Part shown: positions 11,830 to 22,200 of the stretch, piece by piece
How positions within the stretch are numbered: the stretch's first letter is position 1
Layout of the letters: every line of letters starts with the position of its first letter
From: Blastomussa wellsi
Taxonomy: Eukaryota > Cnidaria > Anthozoa > Scleractinia > Plerogyridae
DNA length: 64,000 nt
Direction of reading: 5' to 3'
Assembly (NCBI GenBank): GCA_947652115.1
Contig: OX393563.1
Coordinates: 31,184,429 to 31,248,428, forward strand
Program-made: the position numbers and the translations under genes
The notes under the pieces: generated by a model
The model's input: the letters and a program-made list of their open reading frames with translations, nothing else
Databases searched by the model: none
Told to the model about the DNA's origin: nothing

Positions 11830-13094
11830 TTTAACTTAACTTTGTGAGACCTCATCTAGAATACGCAAGCCAAGTATGGGATCCCTGGATGGACAAGCAC
11901 ATAAAGCAAATAGAAGCTGTACGAAGGCGATCTGCACGATTTGTGAAGAATTGTTGGCAGCGAACACCTGGAACTGTCACAAATTTGCTTAATGATCTGG
12001 ATTGCCCTTCTCTTCAAAGCAGACGAAAAGTCGCTTGCTTAACAACGCTTCATAAAACAATCCATGGTGAATCAGCATTAGAAATCCCAAGCTATATAAA
12101 AAGGCGCAATTGTCAACTACGATCCTACCATAAAGACAGGGTCATTGAACTAAAACCAAACACTGAAGCCTACAGAAACTCATTTTATTGTAGAACCATT
12201 AAGGAATGGAACTCATTGCCTAGCAATATTATTGACATAGCTAACACTCCATTATTTAAGCAAGCACTTGTGAACATGTAGTTCACATTAATCTAATTTT
12301 AACTAGTATGTTTTTACGTGTAATATTAATTGTATTTTTTATTTATTTTTATAATATGTATATATTTTATATTTCTTAGGTCATTGTTATTATTATTATT
12401 TATTATTTATTTTTCCCCTTCCCATTTCAATTTTTGATAGTCCTGCTGTGATGGGTATTCCCCTTTACAGGACTCCCCCTTATGTAGATGTTGATGTAGA
12501 TGTACTTAAAGGGACACTATCACGATTTTGCGCAGGCGCGAGCGCCAACTGCCTTTTATCAACTATAACAGGAGAAAGAAGCCTTCGTCCAGCGCCATTA
12601 ACGTTTCCCTCCTCTCGAAGCTCGGTCACACGGCATTGAAAACAACGCCAAAAATTCTCGATTTCAGACAAATTGGCACTAAACGAGAACCGTATACCAC
12701 TAATCTACAATTCTGAGTAGTTTTAGGGTGATATCGAAGTAAATTGAGGACGATGCAAACGGATTTTTGAATGCGCTACATCACTTCTCGCATCTTTTAA
12801 ATTCAAGACATCCTGTCCAGAAATCAAACATTGGCGCATGCGCAAAAACGTGATAGTGTCCCTTTAACTTTCTAAACTTTGTTCCTGTAAATGCCTGTAA
12901 TGTACATGTTCATGCTAATTACTTGTCTGTGGCAGTGACCAACTCGAAAGCTTAAGCTACTTTGGTTACTGCGCACATGTTATTTCTCACTATTTCTGTA
13001 ATTTACTTTGCTTGTGTTTCTTTCTTGTAATGTACTTTCATGTAGAAATAATTTGTAAATAGTGCAAAAAAAACGTAAAAAAAAAAACTAAAAC
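11830..13094 (+). mobile_element. 5'-truncated LINE inserted in the foldback element
   Basis: The insert is bounded by a 7-bp target site duplication CATTGTA (11823-11829 and 13095-13101). Its only coding content is the C-terminal end of a reverse transcriptase ORF at 11844-12281 (VRPHLEYASQVWDP, then RRSARFVKNCWQRTPG and FYCRTIKEWNSLP), open for 145 codons to its natural stop. AT-rich 3' UTR, a GATGTA microsatellite (12485-12502) and an A-rich tail (13065-13092) follow. The 3' UTR holds a nested MITE. Confidence 0.88.
12510..12863. mobile_element. MITE with TTAA target duplication inside the LINE
   Basis: Flanked by TTAA on both sides (12506-12509 and 12864-12867), with perfect 15-bp terminal inverted repeats AGGGACACTATCACG, and inner matching GCGC-rich parts. 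TTAA duplications are typical of piggyBac and Kolobok families; the 5'-AG end favours Kolobok-like, by inference. Confidence 0.88.
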
Positions 13095-13775
13095 CATTGT
13101 AGATCCAAGGGCTGCCTAAACTTGGGTGACGGGAATTCTTGTTGCAGGGTTTTAGCTGGTTTACTTGCCACAAAAATGCCATTTTTACAAAGTAATCTGG
13201 TAAGGGGTTCAGTCAGGCCGCTAATGTAGGGAAGACATGCGAAACCCAGGGATGTGTCTGATGGATCAGCCCATTTGAAGAACATGGACACTAATTCTTC
13301 TGGTGGGGGAGTTGTCGGAGCTGACGTCTTTTTTAAAATGTTGAAAATAACTGTGGCATTCGTGTGGCAAGTAAACCAGCTAAAACCCTGCAACAAGAAT
13401 TCCCGTCACCCAAGTTTAGGCAGCCCTTGGATCTACAATGCAGTGTTGTCTACAAAATTCTGTGCTCTGACTGCTGTTGGAGTTACGTTGGAGAAACTGG
13501 CTGATGTTTTAAACATACTGCCAAAACTGTCGGCGCAGACAATAATTCCAAACCGTTACCAAGACAATGTTCTATTTTATTGTAATTTCATTTCATTTGC
13601 ATGTTCAATTTTTAGCTTTTCACACTTCTATTGTATTCTTAGTTCCAAACTTTTCACACCCTCTTCTGTATATATTTCCTTTCACGCGCTTACTTTTCAT
13701 ATTCGTTAAAGGCTATAGTATAATAGCCGAAAGCTCATTTTTAAAACTTTTTAAACCAGAGAACGCTTTTTACTT

Positions 13776-14355
13776 TAATTATGTCCTATCCTGGTTAACA
13801 CCTTTGAAATTATTTGAAAAACCCGTTGGGCGAAACACCAAAACATCTCCACGCAAACAAATTATGCGTCTTGTAAGGGTTTAAAAACGCTCTCTATGCT
13901 CGGCCTTTGAGAATTGTGCCGTAAATTTGTCAGGGTTTCAGCTAAATCGGTCGTTCGAACTCTTCCTCCCTGTAAACATGGTTTGTCTCGACCGGAAGCC
14001 TCATTTAAACAAGACAGCCAATGGGAACACAAGCACGTCATAAGCACTGTTTTCGACGAATCAGATAAAAAGCCAAAATCTGGCTTTTCTTGAATGTGAT
14101 CCGACAAGCAAATGTGTCATGCCCTCCTTCCCCGAGATGATAAGTAGGGAGGGAGGGGCATGATCGCAGGTTAAATCAGAAATAAACTATCTACCACTAA
14201 TTTAGCAGGTGCTTCTTTGCATTAAATTCATACCCAATGAATTAATGTACAATTCATTCTAATCACCAACAAGAAGCTCATAGAGCTTAAAGCCGGGTGA
14301 ATTGAAAGACAATCGCATGGCGACGCGCATTCTTCACTCTGGATCCACCACTGAT
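13776..14355. other. Intergenic, no gene recognised
   Basis: No coding region recognised. A short imperfect hairpin, CATGCCCTCCTTCCCC against GGGAGGGGCATG, lies at 14118-14163. Confidence 0.5.
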
Positions 14356-15230
14356 CATCATCATCATCTTTATTTAAACACGGTAAATACATCAGGCATT
14401 AACAATTTAATTCATAAAAAAGCTATTAATTATTATGAAAGACTATGTACACGGTTTTAGCTATTATAGTTTAAAATTTGCATACTATTAAAGAAAAGTA
14501 AACTAAATTACTGCGGTTTTCAATAACATGCGAACTTTGAAGTTCAAAACCCAACCAACGATTGCGTTTTTCGCTGCCGTCAATCATAATTACGGTAAAA
14601 GTTAATGAACCTTGAAAATCAGAAACAAACAAAATGGATCGAAGTCTACCAATCACAGCTGACAGTCGTGACCTTTTGACCCTGTTGAAGCGTGCCTCTG
14701 TTTTCTGAGAGGTCCGCTTGATGATTGACGGCAGCGAAAAACGTAACCGTCGACATGAGCAGAGTTCGCATGTTTCTGAAAACCGCAGTAAAGCCTGTTT
14801 TACATGAATGACGTGTTGGAAGTAATTAACTATTGTCGGAAATTAGTCAGATGTTGCTTGCCTAGGTAGACTGTCCCAGAGGACTGCACCGCTATAGGCA
14901 AAGCTAGTTTTGTAATAGTTAGTTCGCGGCAAGGGGATAGCAGGCTTATTTTCAGAATCGTGCAAATTGTAAGTAATCACATCACTCCGCTGAATAAATT
15001 TAAAGAACAAATAAACCATGTCAGCCTCATTCTTTAATTGGTTGGAGTCAGTATCATAACTGGAATGAGTAAGGAGGCGGGCCGCATGATTTTGAAGTCT
15101 CTGTAATTTATCAGATAGTGTTTTGGCACAATTGCCCCAAAAAACACTACAATTGTCGAAGTGCGATTGAATCAACCCATGATAGATATTATGTAGAGTC
15201 ACAGGAGGAACACAGTGACTAATTCGTTTT
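14356..15230 (-). mobile_element. LINE C-terminal fragment (CR1/L2-like), minus strand
   Basis: Reading from 15202 down, the frame encodes TLHNIYHGLIQSHFDNCSVF, KLQRLQNHAARLLT and NYYKTSFAYSGAVLWDSLP, typical of the end of CR1/L2-type reverse transcriptase ORFs, with an internal deletion after SSYDTDSNQL. The 3' side ends in (GAT)n at 14356-14369 (- strand), a common tail for this LINE type. A MITE at 14508-14792 interrupts the 3' part. Confidence 0.82.
14508..14792. mobile_element. TA-flanked MITE inside the minus-strand LINE
   Basis: Ends TACTGCGGTTTTC and GAAAACCGCAGTA, followed inward by matching ACATGCGAACTT/GTTCGCATGT and GCGTTTTTCGCTGCCGTCAA/TTGACGGCAGCGAAAAACG pairs. A TA duplication would suit a Tc1/mariner-type origin. 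Confidence 0.82.
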
Positions 15231-16285
15231 ATTGATCCAATACCAGAAGAGATTTATTTTGATACAGCGTTGATTGTTCCAAGTTCAACGGTTTATATTT
15301 GCCAGTCCTGATTTAAAGAAACCTAAATGGAGCAGATGTCATTGTCACTATGCGGTAGGTGAATATGATCGGTGGGTATTCCTTGCCTGCCCGTCAGAGT
15401 AATTTCATAGATAGTGCAGACTTGTTAAATGTTCGTTGATTTCCCGCTCGAACGGTGATAAAGAAGCACTCAACCACATATCTTTTTAACTTTGTCAACG
15501 TCATTTGAATGACACAATGTGATGAAGAAATTCGTGGCCTATTACAGGACGCACCACAACAAGCTCACATCTATTTGTTGAATAAACTTGATATAAAATT
15601 GGCAGGTTACAAAGAGTGCCTTGGGAGTTCACCGAATTTTCACTCTCGTTTCCAGCAGACAGCATTAAGTCCTTCATTATTATTCATGACTTGACTAGTC
15701 TTAAACGAGAACTTAAAGTTCAAAATATATCACACGGAGAAACGTGTCGCAATGTTTTTGCAAGGTAAACAAATTATGTAAATGACGTGGTGGTCTTTAA
15801 AGTTACATGTTGAAACGCGTTCCTGGTAGACTTATCTTCCGTGTATGCGTAAAGCCCAAACCGCTTTTTTCTAGAAAAATAATACCACAGAGAAAGCAAA
15901 GAATTTTGCGAAAAAATGTATAACTTGGTGATATGTTCTTACAAGAAACGGCCGTTTACGTTGTCCAAGTTGAATAATTAATTCAAGAATGGATAATTAA
16001 TTTACTTTTAATCAATGGCCGAGGAGGGGTTTGGACAGGTCACCATCAGTTGGAGCTAATAAGTGCAAGAGCTAGGCTCGATTTCCGCCGCTCTCTCGAG
16101 TCGGGTGCCCGAACAGCGGCTGGTAATCCAGCCTATGCAAGAGCCGCCCAGGATAACAGTTAAGTTGGAATTTTATTTATCATGCGTATGATTTCAGCCC
16201 ACAATACGACTGTTCAACACTTGAATCTCGGGCTTGGATGGCGCAGAAGGTACTCAGCTTAAAACAACTGGAGTGCGGGCAAATA
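15231..16285. other. Intergenic, contains a dispersed repeat copy
   Basis: Positions about 15575-15670 (ATATAAAATTGGCAGGTTAC, then TTTCCAGCAGACAGC) match the reverse complement of about 22290-22395, so this is a dispersed repeat, not a gene. The rest shows nothing I can name. Confidence 0.55.
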
Positions 16286-16475
16286 GCCCTTTGCAGGATC
16301 CGATCACATGGTACAAAATCAGCCATGCTGGACGCAAATGGAATGAAAGCTACGCGACTTTATCCAGTCAAGCTTGACTTTTCTTTGTTTTGGCTGTCCC
16401 AGTGTGGAAATAATAATAAGCTTGCCGTCCAGCGGGGCGGATTTTGTACCGTGTGACCGGATCCTGCAAAGGGCC
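16286..16475. mobile_element. MITE with terminal inverted repeats of about 50 bp
   Basis: The left end GCCCTTTGCAGGATCCGATC and right end CCGGATCCTGCAAAGGGC are inverted copies, and the match continues inward through CACATGGTACAAAATC. TA lies just outside the left end and close to the right end. Confidence 0.82.
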
Positions 16476-17352
16476 TATCAGCTGGAGTCAGGGCAATTGG
16501 AATCTACTGTAGCGCAACAAAAATTTGGGGCTTGATACAAAATCAGACAGTCTTGTTTGTAGCTCAGCACGATTGATTATGTTTTATGTGACCAGCTTGA
16601 GAAACGGGCCTATTAAACAGTAAACATAGGGAGTGAACCCAGTGTCATTTTTTATTACAAATGTAGCTAGTTAATGGTCAACTATATATGTATATATTAA
16701 TAAATTATTTCTGTGCACTCACAACTAAAAAAGGAAATAAAATTTCATTAGGAATGCATATATTTTGCAGTTCCATGAAACATCTAACGTTATCTTTTCT
16801 TAAATAAAAGTAAACACCTAAGTTAGATGGAAATATTAGCAACCAAATGAAGTCGAAAACATAACGGGAGGAGATCATTCATAAATACAATGTACTGGAA
16901 CACATTAAAATTCTACAGCGCATTATTTCTTATATCGGAAAGTTTTCTTAGCTATGTAAAATATTTCGTGCATAGATTATCCATTGTACTGTCAAGATCC
17001 TACAAGAAAACGCCTCGCATCTTCCCACTTCGACGATGGAAACCTGTTGACAAGAGCGAACCTTTGGGACACCTCGCCATCTACAAGGGCAACAAGAAAA
17101 TGTTTAACTAAGTGAAAGCAATTTCAAATGAAGTGGAATGGTAGAACTGACTCATCGGTTGGGAAAAAATAAAGTGAAAATGTTCGTTAACTAACCTGAG
17201 CGTCTTCCGCTCTGTGATGGTAACAGGTGATCATGATGAAGATCTAATATCTGCTCCTGAAAAACATGCGTTCATTAGAGTGATTTCATTTAACCCGTGA
17301 TACATTATCTAACCGTTAGTATGTAATAGTCAAAATAAAACATAATTAGTTT
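16476..17352. other. Intergenic; possible stray exon at 16990-17111
   Basis: Mostly AT-rich. A + strand open stretch ends SYKKTPRIFPLRRWKPVDKS, then EPLGHLAIYKGNKKMFN and a stop at 17109-17111. Its codon use looks more gene-like than its surroundings, but I recognise no family, and no splice partner was found. Confidence 0.3.
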
Positions 17353-17356
17353 TTAA

Positions 17357-18885
17357 GGTGGCTCAATAGTCAAAAAGACCTTTGACTTGAAAATGCAACT
17401 TAATTAGACAGAATCAACATCATGACACTAGTTGCCATGAATGATGACAAACACAATGATGTTTGGGTGTCTTGTTGCCATGGTAACAGTACAGGCTTTG
17501 GTATGGTGTCTCAGAGGGTACTTTTCTTGTGACGATAACTGAGGAAAAACACTAAGTCACTCAGGCAAGGAATCACTTTTTACAGATTAAGTTTACAGTG
17601 GTCTATGTAATGACCTAAAATGGTCGGCTGGCGTTGATTATTCGCAGGGAAAAAAATCTGAAAAGTTGAAATTTACAAAATCAGGCATTTTTGGCCAATA
17701 ACCAGCATTAGTGTTTTGCCTGCTGTGCAAGAAAAATTCACCAGATAGGCAATATTTTAGGTCATTGCATAAAAGGTTTATTGCCCTTCAGCCTGAGCCC
17801 AGGGAAAGCTAGAAAAGTTGAAGGCATAGAAAAATAGAAGTGTTATCATTTACCTTTTCCATGCAAGTGTGAACATTCAAAACTGCATAGGGTTGAGGAA
17901 AAAAATCCTTGAGCTAGGTCTTATTATTTGTGTACGAAATTCTAGTGCAGAAGCATTTGTTTTGCAGTAAAACAACAGAGGAAAATAGATGGAAGCACTG
18001 TACTTTTTCTAAGGAAAGTTAGAGAATGGAGATTGCAGCAAAGCACCACATCAGCTCCAAAACAGTGAAAAAAATTCATGCAAATCTTACCACACAAGCA
18101 AACAGTCTAAACACATCTTTCTTCAACTCAGTCATTTAATCGCAGGGAAAACATTACAAAGCAACTCTTCTGCTTCCGACTCAAATGAAAGTTTCGGTCA
18201 AAAAGGTCAAGCAAGAGCTTAAATAGCTCCTTTTTGTAAGCAACGTCGACCAAGAAGCCAACCAGCAGGAATCTGACCGCATTGCATCCTGGGAAATTTG
18301 AACGTTCTTTGAGCGGGAAACACCTACCTCCAACCAATTTTATATTTTTTTATAAGTCTCTGACCAGGCTTCAATAATGCAATAAATATTTTCCAGTCAC
18401 TTCCATCGTTGATCGAAACTTCCATATTTGCCACTTGAAGCCTGGTGAGACAAGGTTCATTTGCTCTGAGGCCCCTTGTCCATGAACAACAAACTGCCAG
18501 TAGCTGTAATCGAGAAGCTGGTCGAAGTTTGTCACATTCACAGTGCCAATAAACATTTCTTTGGAATTGGCAAGGTTTAAGCCATCTCAGCCCTTGATGA
18601 TGAGCTCCAGCACCAGCAAATGACCCAAAACATTGTAATTTGGGGCAATTTTTGCACCAAATGACATTGATTCTGCCCACGATTCTACCGAACAGAAGGT
18701 GAGCTCAAATGAGCCGAGCAATGTCACGTGACCTGCTCCCATCAGACATTAAATATGCATGCCAGACCCAGTCCCTCAATCAAAACATTTGCAGAAAACA
18801 GAGCTTTTAAAAATACCCCTCACCCCTCAAGTTTTGTGCAAAATCTTTGGATTTCTATATATATTTACTTGATTATCGAGCCACC
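17357..18885. mobile_element. 1.5-kb TTAA-flanked TIR element, non-autonomous
   Basis: TTAA at 17353-17356 and 18886-18889 flanks terminal repeats GGTGGCTCAATA and TATCGAGCCACC (one mismatch). Inside, two - strand open frames (18128-18337 and 18324-18680, 69 and 118 codons) resemble nothing I know. The right edge is only 170 bp from the SCAPER stop codon, so the SCAPER 3' UTR probably runs into it. Confidence 0.78.
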
Positions 18886-19054
18886 TTAATAGTATCTAAT
18901 AGTGTGGAAACTATTTCACAGATTTTGTAAAATCTCTGTAGCGACAACAGTAAAATGAGATAACACACTTGGTTCCTTGTATTAATATTTCGTATCGATG
19001 AGTTTTTACAGCTGGTGAAGGGGGTGTTGTTAATAACCTGCAACGGACTAGCGT

Positions 19055-19265
19055 TCAATCCACGGGCTCGGGAGTTGAAATACTCGGTGGACGTGGGTCA
19101 TTAGGCTGGTGCAGTAAGGGTCGCATACCTAAAGGCAATTCTCCTTCACATACCTCAATATAGTTTTCAAGCAAGGCACAGCTCACTTCTTGCTCAATTA
19201 TCTTCTTGTTTTCTTCATTTTCAAAACAGGCAGCGATAAGCGTTGGAAACAAGACATTCCTAAGT
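19055..19265 (-). CDS. SCAPER: SCAPER last coding exon
   Basis: Encodes LRNVLFPTLIAACFENEENK, then EQEVSCALLENYIEV and a short P/S-rich tail, with TGA at 19055-19057. FPTLIAAC and EQE-SC-LL are strong SCAPER C-terminal signatures. The acceptor is TTTTTTCTTAG; one base completes the arginine codon from the previous exon. The tail after the conserved block is shorter than in vertebrates. Confidence 0.93.
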
Positions 19266-22200
19266 CTAAGAAAAAAAATTGAAAAAGACATTACAATTTA
19301 GTAGAGCGGTTAACACAAGTGGAAGTTTTCAATCAGTAAAACATAAAAAAAGTTTCAAGGTCAAGTTTTTTCTTTAATTGTGCAGTCAACAACATTCCTA
19401 GCTGATTACTATTGCAGAAACATAGCAAAGAACTTCTTATAGTGACTTGGTGATTCCCTAAAAAAAGCACTGTAACCTAATTGGAAAGCAATGATTACTG
19501 CATCCCGTAGAAGACCTACCTCGGATCACTGAAATATTGAAAAGGAAGAGCACACAAATGCTGCAGCAATGTAGGAGGTCTCCCAGTCTGTAAAAACACC
19601 TGGAATGTAAACATAGAACTGAGTTAGGTGGAGAAAGGGATCACCACAAAATCCGCTGTTTATCCACAACCCCACACCCTACCCCTGCACATATCCAATA
19701 CTCCACCCCTACCCCTGCACATATCCAATACTCCACCCCTACCCCTGCACATCCCCAATACCCCAACCCCTACTCCTGCACACCCCCAATACCCCACCCC
19801 TACCCCTGCACATCCCAATACTCCACCCCTACCCCTGCACATCCCGAATACCCCACCCCTACCCCTGCACATATCCAATACTCCACTCCTACCCCTGCAC
19901 ATCCCAATACTCCATCCCTACTCCTGCACATCCCCAATGCTCCACCCCTACCCCTGCACATATCCAATACTCCACCCCTACCCCTGCACATCCCAATACT
20001 CCATCCCTACCCCTGCACATCCCCAATACTCCACCCCTACCCCTGCACATATCCAATACTCCACTCCTACCCCTGCACATCCCAATACTCCATCCCTACT
20101 CCTGCACATCCCCAATACTCCACCCCTACCCCTGCACATATCCAATACTCCACCCCTACCCCTGCACATCCCAATACTCCACCCCTACCCCTGCACATCC
20201 CCAATACTCCACCCCTACCCCTGCACATATCCAATACTCCACCCCTACTCCTGCACATCCCCAATACTCTATCCCTACCCCTGCACATCCCCAATACTCC
20301 ACCACTACCCCTGCACATATTCAATACTCCATCCCTACCCCTGCACATATCCAATACTCCACCCCTACTCCTGCACATCCCCAATACTCTATCCCTACCC
20401 CTGCACATCCCCAATACTCCACCCCTACCCCTGCACATATCCAATACTCCACCCCTACTCCTGCTCATCCCCAATACTCTATCCCTACCCCTGCACATAT
20501 CCAATACTCCACCCCTACCCCTGCACATATTCAATACTCCATCCCTACCCCTGCACATCCCCAGTACCCCACCCTACCCCTGCACATATCCAATACTCCA
20601 CCCCTACCCCTGCACATCCCCAGTACCCCACCCCTACCCCTGCACATCCCCAATACTCCACCCTACCCCTGCAAATCCCCAATACTCCATTACCCCTGCA
20701 CATCCCCAACACCTCACCCATATCCCTGCACATCCCCAATACCCCACCCCTACCCCTACACATCCCAATACTCCACCCCTACCCCTGCACATCCCAACAC
20801 CTCACCCCTATCCCTGCAGATCCCCAATACCCCACCCCTACCCATCCCAATACCCCACCCCTACCCCTGCACATCCCAATTCTCCACCCCTACCCCTACA
20901 CATCCCCAATACTCCACCCCTACACCTAAACATCCCCAATACCCCACCCTACCCCTACACATCCCCAATTCCCCACCCCTACCCCTGTACATCCCCAATA
21001 CCCCACCCCTACCACTGCGCATCCCTAATACTCCACCCCAACTGAATAGCCAAAACAGTTTTTTGTGAATACCGCACGCCATCGAAAAGCCGTTTACGAG
21101 TTTTAATACTAACCTGGTTGTCGTTATTTAAAACAGTAAAGTATCCAACAATTAAGATCACTTCATGGAGAAGATCTTCGTTCTTGCCTTCGCTACAAAC
21201 ACTGAAACGTCAACGATATTTTATCGGTACCAGTGTAATATTTATATGTGTATTGTAGTCTTAGTACATTGATTGCTTTTTGCATCTGAAGGGGCTACCC
21301 GTCCCTCCGTCCGTCCGTCTATCGGCAACGTGAGTTTAACTTTGTCTAGTCCTTGTCGTTTCAAGTCAGCACACTTCACGCTTAAACATTGTTACCCTCG
21401 ATAAATTCCTTGCGGTTTATCTGTCACCATCTATTTGGAAATAATGCTTATCAAGGTATGATTTCCTTCATCTTTTGAGAGATGACACTTTTGTTTTCTT
21501 TGGATTGATGGCGAGCAGCCAAGCGTTACCAAATTTAGCAAGAATGGAGAGTTCTTTCTGTAAGTCATTGGCTGATTGGATCTGTATCTTCACGGGCTAG
21601 TTACAAAGGGATTTCATTTAGGTATAAATTGAATAACATGGGCGAAAGAATACAACCCCTTTCTGGTAGTCAAAATATTCTGTCCTTCTTAATAGAACAT
21701 TTTCAATCAAATTATAAAATTTACCAGCTATCTTATAATGTAGAAGTTTGAATCAATAAACCATGTGTAACATTTGGCTCTTGAATTGTGGCCAACAAAT
21801 GAGAATAGAGATAGTGGCTACAAAATATGATAATTATCTAGCATGTGTCCCAGCTATTGCAACCAGTATTTTTGTACAGACAGACAAGACCGACATGTTT
21901 TGGAGGTGTGTGCGTGTGGGATGGGGGGTGGGGGGGATGGATCGTTGTGAACACGTGTCATGTGACTCACCTCAAAAGATGACTAATAATATGTCGAAAT
22001 TCCAGAGAAACACCCTCTGCTCCCAAAGATGCCTACAAACAAACATACACAGGGAAAACTGTAATAGACAAGTGATCAAGGGCATGAACAGTTCAACTTG
22101 ACCATCTACTTCAATTTTCTAGGTTAAGTTCAAATTGCCGTTCAATCTCGTCCCCAGAGACCGCGTTGCCCTTATCCAGTGGAACATGAAACGAGAGTTT

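Larger units (their letters stand above)
11314..13775. mobile_element. Large foldback element split by a LINE insertion
   Basis: The left arm runs 11314-11829 and continues after the inserted LINE at 13095-13170. The right arm (13361-13775) is its reverse complement: for example AAGTAAAAAACGTTCTCTGG at 11315 against CCAGAGAACGCTTTTTACTT at 13756-13775, CATTGTCTTGGTAACGG against CCGTTACCAAGACAATG, and a 78-bp nearly perfect inner pair at 13093-13170 and 13362-13439. The left arm holds an extra segment of about 150 bp (about 11585-11740). The spacer is about 190 bp. No transposase seen. Confidence 0.85.

Noticed and set aside
13254..13709. 151-codon + strand frame
   Set aside because: It crosses the spacer and arm of the large foldback element, has no recognisable domain, and the inverted arm explains the sequence.
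18128..18680. Two - strand frames as exons of a gene downstream of SCAPER
   Set aside because: They lie wholly inside a TTAA-flanked mobile element and match no family I know.
19520..19587. Shorter version of the SCAPER exon using the TACAG acceptor at 19588-19590
   Set aside because: It keeps the frame but drops four residues (VFLQ) that match a conserved segment, so the upstream acceptor was preferred.
19628..20929. 433-codon proline- and histidine-rich open frame and mirrored cysteine-rich frames on the other strand
   Set aside because: All come from the 29-30-bp C-rich minisatellite inside a SCAPER intron.
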